Shown here one piece after another: positions 43,373 to 55,490 of a stretch of 64,000 nt of DNA. This DNA comes from Datisca glomerata. Lineage: Eukaryota; Streptophyta; Magnoliopsida; Cucurbitales; Datiscaceae. A program made the position numbers and the translations under genes. Location of the stretch: positions 620,001 through 684,000 of the forward strand of contig QANY01003970.1 of the NCBI GenBank assembly GCA_003255025.1, read 5' to 3'. The notes under the pieces were generated by a model that worked only from the letters and a program-made list of their open reading frames with translations, did no database searches and had not been told where the DNA came from. How positions within the stretch are numbered: the first letter of the stretch is position 1; each line of letters opens with the position of its first letter.

Positions 43373-44010
43373 AATATAGGGATTATATTGTTGTAAAAGT
43401 ATTGATTGATAATGGCTCATCTCTAAATGTAATGCCAAGATCCACACTAGCAAAGCTCCCAGTGGACGCGACACATATCCGGCCTAGCATGATAATAGTA
43501 AGAGCATTCGACGGTACCCGAAGAGAAGTAATCGGAGACATAGAGATACCTATTGGAATCGGACCATGCACATTCAATATTATTTTCCAAGTGATGGACA
43601 TAAATCCAGCATACAGTTTCCTTTTGGGTCGACCATGGATTCACTCTGCTGGGGCAGTACCTTTTTCCTTACATCAGAAGCTGAAATTCATAATGGATCA
43701 TAAACTCATTTGTATATATGGGGAAGAAGATTTTTTGGTATCCAAGCCAGCCACCATGCCATATGTCGAGGCGGCAGAGGAAGCATTGGAGTGCTCATTT
43801 CGATCATTTAAGATTGTGAACACCACGTTTGTTGCTAGTGGGAAACCCTCTCCAACGCCAAACCTATCAAAAGCATCTCAGATGGTTGCAAGGTTGATGA
43901 TCGAAGGGGGATACCAGTCAGGTAAGGGACTAGGGAGTGAGCATCAATGCATAAATAAGTTAATTGACTGGGACAAGAATGAGCAAAGGTTGGACTTAGA
44001 TATAGACTGA
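43372..44010 (+). pseudogene. Ty3 protease and G-patch-like segment
   Basis: Begins shortly after the Gag stop. The aspartic protease active site is IDNGSSLNVMP (about 43,405), followed by LGRPWIHSAGAVP, characteristic of Tat-type proteases. A later GGYQSGKGLG motif (about 43,908) resembles a G-patch. The frame is open to 44,010, then stops before the RT linker. In Tat elements this would be part of Gag-Pol, so the stop and frame change make the polyprotein discontinuous. Confidence 0.75.
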
Positions 44011-44559
44011 CCAAGGCTGATAGAGGGAGAGTGGAAGCTCAAAAGAAAGAAAAGAGGATTGCTAGGCTTGAAAATAGGGAATTCGATGTGGAAATGGCAA
44101 TCATACCCCATATTTCTAAATTCTTTAGAAATGGGGGAATTTCATTCGAAGAACCGGTTATAGTAGAGCAGTACAATCTTGAAGATGATATCGCCGAGCT
44201 TTCAATATCCGCAATCCTGGGAAAATCATCAAGTTCAAGCACAGAGGACTTGGTTTCTTGATACGATTCAGATCATGAACTTAACAATTGGGACGTCACC
44301 GATCTACCAATGCTTCTCGAGAATTTTCAAGAGTAATGTGTTCATGCCAAAATTCTAATGATTATACCCAATGCCTTAAAAAATTTATTGTTATGGGCTT
44401 ATGTTCTCGTCTATTTCATGTCATCTCTTTGAATGAAAATCTAAAAGCTTGTTTCGTCTTCTTTTGCTGATGATAAATATAATTCCAGTTCTTTTTGTTC
44501 TTCCTTTTATGTCTACTTTTTCCATTTCTGAAATGTTGTCCATACTCATGCATTGTTTT

Positions 44560-46165
44560 TTTTTCTTTCGCCTTCTTTTCATCGAATAATCCGATTCAGG
44601 TTCGAGAACGGTGATTTTGAAAACAAGAGCATAAGCAACAACTTTGACAATCACATTCTTAGCGTAGAGTCAGGTGAAAGTGACGAGGATAATTTCGAAC
44701 CATCTCCGGAAATGTTAAAAATGGTAGAGTCAGATGAAAAAATAACTCAACCATATCAAGAGTTAACGGAGGTGATAAATTTGGGATTGGAGGGAGAGAC
44801 GAAAGAAGTCCAAATCGGCACTTCTATGACAAGCCAAGGCCGCCAAGAATTAATTGACTTACTCAAAGAGTATATTGATGTCTTTCTTTGGTCTTACCAA
44901 GATATGCCAGGTCTTGACACTGATATCGTGGTTCATCATTTGCCACTTATGCCCGAAAGTAAACCAATGCGACAAAAGTTAAGGAAAATGAAACCAGACA
45001 TGCTGGTACAGATCAAAGAAGAAGTTAAAAAGCAAGTAGATACAGATTTTTTAGAAGTAGCAAAATATCCTGAATGGGTTGCTAACATAGTCCCAGTGCT
45101 GAAGAAAAATGGGAAAGTAAGGGGGTGTGCGTCGATTATGAAGATTTAAATCGGGCAAGCCCCAAGGATAATTTTTCATTGCCGCATATCGATGTCTTAG
45201 TAGATAACACTGCAGGACATTCAACCTTCTCTTTCATGGACGGTTTTTCGGGGTATAACCAAATCAAAATGGCTCTTGAAGACCATGAAAAGATGACTTT
45301 TATAACTTTGTGGGGTACATTTTGTTATAAGGTTATGCCATTTGGTCTGAAGAATGCAATGGCAACTTACCAGCGGGAAAGGTAACATTGTTTCATGATA
45401 TGATGCATAAAGAAATCGAAGTGTACGTTGATGATATGATTGCCAAATCACGTCAAGGGGAAGATCATACGGTCACTCTACGAAAACTATTTGGACGGTT
45501 GAGAAATTTTCAGTTAAAGCTTAACCCGACAAAATGTACATTCGCAACGTCTTCAGGGAAACTACTTGGTTTTGTCGTGAGCAAGGAAGGAATAAAAGTT
45601 GACCCTGATAAGGTTCGAGCCATCATTGATGTGCCACCACCTCAAACTCAAAAGGAAGTTAGAGGTTTCTTGGGGAGATTAAATTATATAGCCCGTTTCA
45701 TCTCACAACTAACTACAACTTGTGAACCTATCTTTAAACTTCTCCGCAAAAGTGATACAGAAAGATGGAATGATGATTGTCAAATTGCTTTTGAGAAGAT
45801 CAAGCAATACTTGCAAAATCCGCCTATACTTGTTCCTCCAACTCTAGGGCATGCCGCTTCTGGAAGGAAAGAACAAGCAATATACTATTTAAGCAAAATG
45901 TTCACTAATTATGAGGCTAATTATTCGATGTTGGAGAAAACGTGTTGTGCATTGGCCTGGGTTGCTCATCGGCTTAGACAATACATTTTATACCACACCA
46001 CTTGGTTAATTTCAAAGATGGACCCTATCAAGTATATCTTTGAAAAGTCGTCACTTTCTGGACGGATTGCGAAATGGCAAATGTTACTCATAGAATATGA
46101 TATTGTCTATGTCACGAGGAAGTCAATAAAAGGAAGCGTACTTGCTGATTATCTGGCAGATCAAC
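44560..46165 (+). pseudogene. Ty3 reverse transcriptase and first RNase H, frameshifted
   Basis: Three pieces in different frames cover RT. First LLKEYIDVFLWSYQDMPGLD and VLKKNGKVRGC (44,840-45,130); then VDYEDLNRASPKDNFSLPHI and GYNQIKMA and MPFGLKNA (45,130-45,385); then EVYVDDMIAKS with the catalytic YVDD (about 45,424). The thumb (FLGRLNYIARFISQL) follows. Frameshifts lie near 45,125 and 45,380. In the first RNase H, sequence jumps from LVPPTLG to GRKEQAIYYLSKMF, so about 25 residues including its first catalytic Asp are missing. DYLADQP marks the end of this region. Confidence 0.8.
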
Positions 46166-46234
46166 CAATGCAAGATTATGAGCCTATGAAGTTTGATTTC
46201 CCTTATGAGAGTGTTTCAGTCATATTCAAAAATG

Positions 46235-46640
46235 AAGAAGAATCTGCAGACCCAGAATTGTGGACAATGTTATTTGATGGTGCATCTAATGATGTAGGAC
46301 ATGGAGTTGGGGCAATCCTCATATCACCTAAAGGAAATTTTTTTCCATTCACGGTAAAATTATGCTTTGACTGTACAAATAATGTGGCAGAATATGAAGC
46401 ATGTTCCATGGGAATTCAAGCAGCTTGTGATATGAAGATAAAGAAGCTTTGAATGTATGGAGATTTGCTATTGGTGATACGACAACTAAACGGAGAATGG
46501 GACGCTAGAGACTCTAAGCCAATACCTTATAAAAAAATATGTCACTAAGTTAAGTCGAAATTTTGAAGTGATCTCATTTGACCATATACCCAGAGAGAAT
46601 AATCAAATCGCAGATGCGCTGGCAACTCTAGCGTCCATGT
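46235..46640 (+). pseudogene. Second (archaeal-like) RNase H domain of the Ty3 element
   Basis: WTMLFDGASNDVGHGVGAIL carries the first Asp, and NNVAEYEACSMGIQAA carries the catalytic Glu. This extra RNase H is diagnostic of Tat elements. A stop at about 46,450 interrupts it; DHIPRENNQIADALATLASM (about 46,573-46,635) is the C-terminal part in another frame and retains the last Asp. Confidence 0.8.
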
Positions 46641-46699
46641 TTGCCGTAGACTTTAAGGAAGAAGTTTAACCCATAAAAATTCAGAAGCGAGATTTTTCT

Positions 46700-47989
46700 G
46701 CTCACTATATGAGCATTGAAGAAGAGCCAGACACAAGACCTTGTTATTATGGCATCAAACAGTATATAAAGAATAGAGAATATCCATCCAAAGCTTCTGA
46801 GAATGATAAACGCACTATTAGAAGATTGTCCATGAGTTTCTTCTTGAATGGTGAAATACTCTACAAAAGAAACCATGATACGGTGCTCTTAAGAAGTGTT
46901 GATGCAAGGGAAGCGAATCAAATCATAGAGGAGGTTCATGAAGGAATTTGTGGAGTTCATACTAATGGATATATGATGGCCAAACAAATCTTGAGAGCAT
47001 GATACTATTGGTTAATTCTAGAATCTGACTGCATCAAGTACGCCAGGAGATGTCATAAATGTCAAATTTATGCGGATAAAATTCACGTACCCGCATCCCC
47101 TTTACATGTAATGGTCGCGCCTTGGCCGTTCTCTATGTGGGGCATAGACGTCATTGGTCCTATCACACCCAAAGCCTCTAACGGGCATCGTTTCATTTTG
47201 GTATCTATAGATTATTTTACCAAATGGGTGGAGGCAAGTTCTTATTCAAGTGTAACCAGAAGTGCGGTTGTTAAGTTTATTAAAAAGGAGATAATTTGTC
47301 GATATGGTCTACCTGGAAGGATCATCACAGATAATGGGACAAATTTAAATAACAAAATGATGAAAGAATTATGTGAGCAATTCAAAATTAAGCATCATAA
47401 TTCGTCTCCTTATCGTCCGAAAATGAACGGAGCAGTGGAAGCAGCCAATAAGAACATAAAAAGGATCATAGAGAAGATGACGGAGGTTTATAAAGATTGG
47501 CATGAGATGCTCCCGTTTGCACTGCATGGGTACCGCACATCAGTCCGAACATCAACTGGGGCAACGCCATTCTCTTTGGTATATGGCATGGAAGCAGTCC
47601 TTCCAATTGAGGTGGAAATTCCCTCCCTCAGAGTCTTAATGGAGGCGAAATTAGAAGAAGCAGAGTGGGTACAGACACGACATGAGCAATTGAATTTCAT
47701 CGAGGAAAAAAGATTGACGGCATTATGTAGAGGGCAATTATATCAAAGAAAAATGATGCACGCATATGACAAAAAATTGCGTCCCCGATGTTTCCGAGAA
47801 GGAGACTTGGTGTTAAAAAAGATACTCCCATATCAAAAGGATCACCGAGGGAAGTGGACCCCAAATTATGAGGGACCTTTCATTGTCAAGAAGGCTTTCT
47901 CGGGAGGAGCTCTCATGCTAACAAACATGGATGGAGATGATTTACCGCACACGGTTAATTCTGATGCAGTCAAGAAGTACTTCGTTTGA
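46700..47989 (+). pseudogene. Ty3 integrase
   Basis: An HHCC zinc-binding region (HEGICGVHTNG ... CIKYARRCHKCQ, about 46,937-47,070) is broken by a stop at about 47,000. The catalytic core is open from 47,111: GIDVIGPI (first Asp), ITDNGTNLNN (second Asp), NGAVEAANK (Glu). The C-terminal domain has FREGDLVLKKILPYQKDHRG and WTPNYEGPFIVK. All three acidic residues are retained, so the 292-codon piece is nearly intact while the zinc domain is separated from it. Confidence 0.85.
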
Positions 47990-48835
47990 CCACTCTAAGT
48001 ATGGGAAAATGAAGTTAAAAAAAATGCTAAAGCTGTCTCGAATACTGGAGAAATTCTTCTTACATTTTTTTTTCTATTTTATTTTTTCCAAACCATCGTT
48101 TGTAAACACTGTTCATCATCAATGAAGAGCCTTTCTTTTCTTCTTTCTTTCCCAGTTGACAAATACATATACTTCATCTTCTCTTTATTTCCATTATTTC
48201 TTATTCCTCTCAGTTCTAAGATATCATTAATTACTCTTGAAATAACTCAGAAGAATAAACTTGGTCAGTTGAAAGCTAATTGAAAAAAAAATTGGAACTA
48301 AGAAAGGTGACCTGATTGTAAAGTAAAATCTAAAAAGTCATCACGAGGAAGGTCAATATGCGCATGACAAAGGCTAAAGCGAAATTGGAGGATTACCCAA
48401 TTAGAAGTACAGAAGAGAAGCAGAGAGATTATTTACCACTGACATGGAGCCAAATACTGGAGCATAAACTAATAAATAAGGATGTATCATTTTCCTAAAA
48501 ATATGCTCGATACTTCATTGTGAGTCCATGATCCTAGGTCAAGTGTTTGTTCTAAAGGGTGTTGGATATGTTTAAAAATCATCATATAATTTTCTTATAA
48601 AGGTTCACAATCATGCATAGCATGCACGCATTCAAAATCACTACTTTACATTTATGTTCAAGAATTACAATGCATAGACATACACCACATTAGTTGTTCT
48701 GACAAATTTAGGTGCATGAACCACTTAATGATATTCTTTCAAAATTCACGCATGACTTTCCAACATTTAAAGCATGCATTAGTCTAGCTTTTGTTGTCAT
48801 GAGACTTGCATAAGTCAACTTCAACATCAATTAAT
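47990..48835 (+). other. 3' untranslated region of the Ty3 element
   Basis: Non-coding sequence between integrase and the minisatellite; no further domain recognised. Long 3' regions are usual in Ogre/Tat elements. Confidence 0.55.
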
Positions 48836-48837
48836 AT

Positions 48838-49720
48838 GGTTAAATCGAACCCGCATTGAGTTGAGGTCGAAGCCCGGCATCAGCGCCTTATCCATTTCAA
48901 TTAATATGATTAAATCAAACCCGAATTGAGTCGAGGTTGAAGCCTGGTGTCAGCGCCAGGTCCATTTTCTTTTTAATTAATATGGTTAAATCAAACCCGA
49001 ATTGAGTCGAGGTCGAAGCCCGCTGTCAGCGCTGGGTCCATTTCCTTTTCAATTAATATGGTTAAATCGAACCCGAATTGAGTCGAGGTCGAAGCCCACT
49101 GTCAGCGCCGGGTCCATTTCCTTTTCAATTAATATGGTTAAATCGAACCCGAATTGAGTCGATGTCGAAACCCGGTGTCAGCGCCGGGTCCATTTCCTTT
49201 TCAATTAATGTGGTTAAATCGAACCCAAATTGAGTCGAGGTCGAAGCCTGCATCCACCCAGTTTCGTTTTCCTTTTCAAATATCTTCGGTTAAATCAAAC
49301 CCGACTTCATCGCGGTCGAAGCTCGGTGTCAACGCTTGGTCCATTTCAATATCTACGGTTAAATTGAACCCGCACTGAGTCAAGGTCGAAGCCCGGTGTC
49401 AGCGCCGGGTCCATTTCCTTTTCAATTAATGTGGTTAAATCGAACCCAAATTGAGTCGAGGTCGAAGCCTGCATCCACCCAGGCTCATTTTCCTTTTCAA
49501 ATATCTTCGGTTAAATCGAACCCGACTTCATCGCGGTCGAAGCCCGGTGTCAGCGCCTAGTCCGTTTCAATATCTACGGTTAAATCAAACTCGCACTGAG
49601 TCAAGGTCGAAGCCTGCATCCAACCAGGTCCATTTCCTTTCAAATATCTCAGTTAAATCAAACTCGCATTGAGCAAAGTCGAAGCCTGTGTCTATCAAGG
49701 TCCATTTCGCTCCCATTCCA
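48838..49720. repeat. 76-bp minisatellite in the Ty3 3' region (about 12 units)
   Basis: Each unit contains GGTTAAATCGAACCCG, GAGTCGAGGTCGAAGCC and GGTGTCAGCGCCGGGTCCAT. TAAATC starts at 48,911, 48,987, 49,063, 49,139, 49,215 and 49,291, exact 76-bp steps. A few 69-70-bp units are interspersed (49,360; 49,581). Two alternating versions (TTAATATGG and TATCTTCGG or TATCTACGG) suggest higher-order structure. Open frames here are repeat-driven. Confidence 0.9.
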
Positions 49721-49835
49721 TCTCATAGAGCCTTATTTAGTCGAGGTTTCTATTCCCTATTTCATATATTATTTTCTTGTACCGATCAAAATACTTATCT
49801 ACGCCTTTGTACACATTCAAATATCAGAAGCGTGC

Positions 49836-49850
49836 TCAAAGGGGGGCAGC
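49836..49850 (+). other. Polypurine tract of the Ty3 element
   Basis: AAAGGGGGGCAGC lies immediately before TGTAGATATCG, the LTR start. Confidence 0.7.
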
Positions 49851-51065
49851 TGTAGATATCGTATTTTATCCGGTCTAATACATGAAATATACATGCTTTG
49901 TATTTTGGCTCATATAATAATCCAAGACTATATGTATAATTTGAAAGCTAATCCAATACTAAAATAAGAAAAGTGGTCCAAGGACTAAAAAGTAAAAATT
50001 GAAAAAAAAGACTAAAAAATAAATATTGAAAAAAAACTAAAAGTAAAAAAGGCAAACCCTAATTTTGCCTGTAAATAAGGATGAGGTCTTCACTTAAGGA
50101 GGGGGTCCCTTTGGAGTAAAAAAAAGGGAAGTCATTTTTTAGAGTGAGAAAGAGAGGGGTTGGAGTGAGAAAGAGAGGTGATTTTAGAGAGAGGAAGAGG
50201 TTCTACACTTCTATTATCTTCATCTTCTTCCATTCTTTTTCTCAAGGTAGATTAATTATTTGGTACATTTGTTCATAATATATTTTTTTCATCTCTCTTC
50301 TTCATATGAATGTAGTTGATATCTTTTATATTTTTTTTATACATAAGTGGATTGTTCATTCTTTATTATTTCTCCTCATTTAAATCTTAACATTTTAATT
50401 TCATGCTTTGATGATTTCTTTACAAGTTGGATATTGAGATGGCTTTGTCATCAACGCAATTAATGAGGATGATGATAAAGCTTTTGAGGGGTGGAAAAAT
50501 TAACCAAATGTGAATCAACCCTTTTAATGGGTTTAAAGTGTACATTTGATGCAAAGATCCCCTAGGATAATTTCTCACACATAGCAATGCATAAAATAGA
50601 GAGTAAAACCTCTATACAAGATTATGCAAATATCTAAGTTGTGAAATTTTCAATTTTTTTACAAGTCTTTTCTTTTTAAAATATTATGTTCATCATTTTA
50701 TGACATTTGTTTGAACTAATTATCATCCATGATCATCCCCTTTACTATTTGATTAGCAATGACTAATAAGCGAAGGAAAGAAAAATGGTAATTAGTAAAC
50801 TAAGTAGTCAAAAAAATAGACATATTTATGTTAAAAAAATATATTGTTTATTTTTCATCATTTTTTTCAATTTATTTATTTAATAATAATATTATTATTA
50901 CTATTATATTATATTATAATATATTATATTATATAAAAAAGAAGAAAAGAAAAAAAAGGGTTCATCTGTTGCATGCAACAGAAGAAGCTTTTTCTCTGTT
51001 GCACCAAACAGAGGAAACTTTCCTCTGCTGCAGTAAGAGCTGCGATGCAGCTCTTGCTATATATG

Positions 51066-51146
<81 letters not shown>

Positions 51147-51982
51147 TTTTTTCTTTCATTTATTACATAATATGGTTTTTATTTTATTCTTGCATTATTG
51201 TTTTTTTATGCATGTTTTATATAATCTCAACATTTTATGTTTTTTATAATTTGACATTTTATAAATTAACTCTATTCTTTTACTTCTATTTTGTTGTAAT
51301 TATTAACATTTATTTTCTTTACATGTTTATTTACTTAGCATTCTTGCATCGCCATGCTTATAATGCGATTCTTGCATTATTCCCTTATTATTATAATTAA
51401 TGTTCATGTATATGTGGATTATAATTTTAATAATTAGATTTAGATTTTGTTACTTCTATTATTTAATTTTCACTAAACAAAGCTGACGATGGACTTTGAG
51501 ATTTTTGGGATACCAAACTTCTACAACTACTGAGGTGAGGAGTTATTCTTGGGATACCGAGAATAACTCTAATAATGCTTTGATTTAAAAAGATATAAGA
51601 ATACAAAAAAATAATTTTTCAATGGTCTTTGAACCACCCATTAAAAGTAATTTATTTTGTTCATTTTTATGATACAAAATGCATCAAATGGGACATTCAA
51701 AAATGAATCTCTTTAACCTTTGCCTTAAAATAAAAAAAATTGGATAGCATTTGATTAAATTTGGTAATCATTTTATAATGGGTGTTATGAGGTGCTAATA
51801 CCTTCCCCACACACAAATGACTCCCGAACCAACTTTGAGTTTTCGTAGACAAAAAATTTTCATCTTAAAATTGGGTGACCAATCACACCCTAAAAATTAT
51901 TGGTGGCGGCTCCAAATTTCTTTTTCCTTAAAAAAATGAATTTTTTAATCGCCGCTCTGCGTCGCACGCACGTTGCGACAAC
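49851..51982 (+). repeat. 3' LTR of the Ty3 element, about 2.13 kb
   Basis: It starts TGTAGATATCGTATTTTATC after the polypurine tract and ends GCACGCACGTTGCGACA. Late-LTR features of plant Ty3 elements are visible: a CTAATACCTTCCCCACA stretch, ACTCCCGAACC, and TTGGTGGCGGCTCC near the end. No second copy of it is in the window. The right border coincides with the first base of pararetroviral sequence. Confidence 0.7.
51075..51144. repeat. (TG)n microsatellite within the Ty3 LTR
   Basis: About 33 uninterrupted TG units preceded by a short TA run. The ORFs across it on both strands (Cys/Val or Thr/His repeats) are artefacts. Confidence 0.95.
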
Positions 51983-51983
51983 A

Positions 51984-52046
51984 AATGATCAAGTAGATAA
52001 TAAGGTATGGAATATGCTCAAAATCCCTAATAAAAATATCTATATA
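51984..52046 (+). pseudogene. Movement-protein fragment of a pararetrovirus, plus strand
   Basis: The segment containing GATCAAGTAGATAATAAGGT matches the copy A movement-protein region at about 8,508-8,570 (DQVEHMVWNIPKIPNKN in A). It lies in plus orientation, directly between the end of the Ty3 LTR and the inverted intergenic region of copy D. It is the only trace of a possible fifth copy. Confidence 0.65.
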
Positions 52047-52660
52047 TTCTACAGAAGTAAAAATATTTTACATTTCTACTATTGACTAAGAATAATAAAA
52101 AACATTAATATTTACTTGATTATTTGACAACTACTACAATTATTACAGAAGAAGGCAAAAATATAAGGATTCCTCGATAATTGATATCTCGGTCTTCGTG
52201 TCTTCATATTCTGTCATGATTGATTTCGTTGAAATGCCATTGTGACTATTGTTGTGCATTGGATTCCTTGATAATTTCTATTTTGGATTCTTGCGCATGA
52301 TTGTTGCTTTACTTTGGTGGAGGTATTACTGTTGATCCTTGATAATTGTTATCTTGGACTTTTGTGGCTTGTTCGTTGATCATGATTATTTTCTGAAAAA
52401 AAGTCATTTTGATTAACGCTATTGATAATTGCTCGCTTTGAAGATCATTATAATTGTTGCATTGTGTAGAGGTGTCACCACAATACATCTTAAAAATTAC
52501 TTTGATTATTTGATTTTGTTAAAACATTGGCATTTTGCCAAGGGTGAATTCTTCGATTCATTCATTGATTGATCTGAATTTATTCATCATTATTGATATT
52601 GATTTTATCAAATGGCTCCTTCAATTGCTGAAGAGTGACTTTTCTGGATAATTAGTAACT
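52047..52660 (-). other. Intergenic region of copy D, truncated
   Basis: The minus strand matches the region upstream of the TATA boxes in copies A and B (AAATATTTTTACTTCTGTAG) and contains related GATTCCTTGATAATT repeats. It stops about 20 bp further on at a TATATA string, so the promoter and poly(A) signal seen in A are missing from this end. Confidence 0.6.
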
Positions 52661-52663
52661 TGA

Positions 52664-53122
52664 CTATTCGGATGATTTAGAGTCATATTTGTCATTGTCT
52701 TTCAAAAGGAGAAGCATTTTTTGTATTACTTCTTTCTCCAATTTGGATTTAGGCTTTACGATTTGTGATTTACCCTTTGGTTTGGGTTTGGATTCAGGTT
52801 TTGATTTAGGTATGGAAGAATTTGAACTAGATAGTTTGATTTGTGGAGCTGGGTAAATGGGCTCATTAATTATTAATGGAGCTTGGATAAAAGGATTTGC
52901 TAGTACCATAATAAGATAAAATCTCGCAAATTCATAATTAACAGATGCAATAATTTTATAGGTATTAAATTGATCCCACCATTTAACATAATATTGTCTT
53001 GTGAGAATTTCATCTTCAATTGAATATTTCCATTTTAAAATCCAGGGTATTTTGAATTTACTTGTAAAACAAAGGATTTGGGGAAAAGAAACCTCAATTG
53101 GTGAGGGATTGTATATGTCCAT
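52664..53122 (-). pseudogene. Uncharacterised C-terminal module, copy D
   Basis: This is the best-preserved version, with a 152-codon open frame. Landmarks are FPQILCFTSKFKIPWILKW, YYVKWWDQFNTYKI and a Pro/Lys/Ser-rich tail (KSKPESKPKPKGKSQ). Tryptophan-rich KW...WWD spacing and a basic tail are conserved with copy A. Function is unknown to me; position suggests a viral accessory or transactivator-like protein. Confidence 0.6.
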
Positions 53123-53711
53123 AAATAATTTAAAATCTTCTCACAAATCAATTGGGAATAATTCTAAGATAGGGCCATGTACTGACCATCAGCTTAAGAA
53201 CTATTTGAAAAAATAATTTTGAATTTTTTTTCGAAATTACCGACCATGAATGGGAAAAATAACTATTTTGATGTAGGGAAATAATATGCCAAGTATCAAT
53301 ATAGTAAAAAAATTATATTATTTTTTATTTAAGAGTATTTTGAAAGTTGAAGGATGGATTTTCCAATCCTCCACTGTTATGATTCTGAGAATATTGAAGG
53401 AATGGTAGATGATCTTTCCTTCAGAATTCTTTGTTAGGTTAATTCTTATGGATTTTTTTTTAAGAGGGTGTCTCTCTAGAAACTGGGATTTTTGCCTCTG
53501 TGGCCAGGGACGAAATGGAAGTTTAGAAGGAAATAGGATTTTTCTATTTCAGTAAGGTCTTTTCAATGAGTGAATGAGGGCTCAATACGAAAGAGATTTT
53601 CATTGAAGATTTTTCTAAAATATTGTAATGGTTTTTTGTCTTTTTGATTGGTTGATTGAATGATTTGTCATCTAGAGGTTGAGTAATTGGGTCAAATCGG
53701 TTGACTGGGAT

Positions 53712-54250
53712 TTATGGGTGATTGAGTCTAAAAGACCCAAATATTATTGATTGGGCTTGGTTAGAAGTAGATGACTTCCCATTTGTTTGGGCCTTAAGGG
53801 CCAATTGTTTAGTCGAAGACACTTCTATAATTGATCCATCCATCATTCTTACATGATGTGTGAAAGTGATACTGATTCTTTTTGTTAAGAATTTTACAGT
53901 ACGTCTATGACCTTTTTGAAATCCGTCGAGCATGACGAAGAAATTTCCTTCCAGTGTCAAAAATTCTCTGATTGTTTTATTTGAAAATTCAATTTTAAAA
54001 ATTGTTTATCCTAATAGGTTCACAGTTAAAATTTTGTTGTTATCATAACAACTCTCATTATCTTTGTGAAAACCTATTTTTTCACATTTTTCATACCACT
54101 AAATTAAGGCTGCATTGAAATCATGCCTCAATCCAATTTCTTCCGAAGTTTCATTCAATTCATTAATCCAGTCATTTACTGGATATTCAAATCCATTATT
54201 ACCATAATTAATAAATGGAAGTTTTGAGCAAAAAAGGCTGCCCTATCATT
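53712..54250 (-). pseudogene. Post-RT segment of copy D (unknown function)
   Basis: An open 82-codon piece reads GNFFVMLDGFQKGHRRTVKF and MMDGSIIEVSSTKQLALKAQ, matching copy B. It lies where RNase H might be expected, and RNase H motifs are not seen in copy D, so the RT-RNase H part may be deleted. Confidence 0.5.
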
Positions 54251-54289
54251 GAGCTTCTTGATTTTGAAGGAGTTTTGGTTGAATATTCG

Positions 54290-55010
54290 AGGTTATATCT
54301 TTCCATATTCTGATAGGCCAGATTCCTCAACTTCCTCCATTCCAGATTCTTGAAGTGGTTTTCTGCAAAAGATAACAAATAAGCAAGTTAGACATTAATT
54401 AATGTATTGAATAAATTAAATATTGAAATCATAATTGCTAAGAATAGATTATTAGCTGGTAAAACTTTGTTTGAAAGTAATTTCGAAACATGTCTTACAG
54501 ATTTGTAATTAATCAAAAGAAATTTTATTTAATAAGGCAAATTATATGATTTGATTAATTGGCTTAATAATAAAATAATAAATTCCAAGTCCTCGAAATA
54601 TATTCTTAGATTGAAACAATTTGATTGTTTTTGTAAAGATAATAACTAAACTATTTTCTTTTATTATCTTGGCAAACATTTTAAATTGTTTCTAGTATTG
54701 TTTAACATATTCAGGAATAATAATATTACTAATGTAAACAATTGAGAAATCCAACCAATTGTGTAGACATTTAAGAGATCAGCGAATTGGTTGAAAAATC
54801 CATTTATTGTTCTTGGAGCATTTTTAAGATCAAATGGAATTTTTCATTTATAGTTATCAAATGTAATTTTGTATTTATCAATCTAGATTTCCCAGAATTC
54901 AAATTCAGAGAACACAATAGCATTTCTCAATCTGTTGATTAAGTCCATTTTGTTTGATATTGGATATCTTATCCATCCCAAAATATTATCAAGGGGCTTA
55001 TAAGTGATCA
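54290..55010 (-). pseudogene. Reverse transcriptase remnant, copy D
   Basis: The minus strand has DKYKITFDNYK and a PFDLKNAP-like string (about 54,800-54,880), corresponding to the palm region of caulimovirid RT. The region where YIDD should lie is altered. Many stops. Confidence 0.5.
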
Positions 55011-55490
55011 CTAAATGAGGAACTCACCATTTAATGATTTTAGCATACTCTTCAATTTTGTTTTGTAGAAAACAAATTGTTTTCTCTTATAGGAAATTAA
55101 GTTTATGGACTTAAAAATAGAATTTTGTTTCAAAGTTTTCAATTTCTCATTGTGAGGAAAAGAAATAAATTTGAATTTAACATGTTCATCCATGGGATAA
55201 GTAATCGTTCCATCATGCTCTGTTGTAAAATGATACAACAAAGAAATGAATGGTAAACCTAAAATAATTTTATCAGTCATATTTTTTACTAAGACAAACG
55301 ATGTTTTAAAACATACACTATCTTGGTAAATATGAAATTTTGGTATTTCATAATTGATATGCATCCGAGTACCGTTGGCAAAAGACAGATACTATTTTGT
55401 CTTCTTGAAGTATTTTGGAGAAACTAGTACTTCCTGCATACAATTCAAGTCTGCTCCTGAATCAACAAGAGTCATTGTTGTGTTGACCAT
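55011..55490 (-). pseudogene. Viral aspartic protease, copy D
   Basis: The active site DSGA is encoded at 55,452-55,463 in a LVDSGADLNCMQE context. The C-terminal part ILGLPFISLLYHFTTEHDG is in the 117-codon open frame that ends at 55,011. A frame break lies between the two. In the virus this enzyme would have processed the polyprotein. Confidence 0.65.

Larger units (their letters stand above)
40530..51982 (+). mobile_element. Ty3/gypsy retrotransposon, Tat/Ogre type, 5'-truncated
   Basis: The coding order is gag, protease, RT, first RNase H, an additional archaeal-like RNase H, then integrase. Together with a very long 3' region holding tandem repeats and a long LTR, this marks the Tat/Ogre lineage. 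The gag frame is intact, while pol has several frameshifts. A 3' LTR of about 2.1 kb begins after a polypurine tract. I found no copy of that LTR at the 5' side, so the element is probably truncated just upstream of gag; the left border given is approximate. Confidence 0.85.

Noticed and set aside
49154..49672. Open frames with repeated Arg/Pro/Ser motifs
   Set aside because: They follow the 76-bp minisatellite units and have no independent support.
48838..49720. CRISPR-like array
   Set aside because: Units are contiguous with no unique spacers, and the context is a plant Ty3 element.
50828..51400. 190-codon frame spanning the TG repeat
   Set aside because: Its core is a Cys/Val dipeptide repeat from (TG)n, inside the Ty3 LTR.
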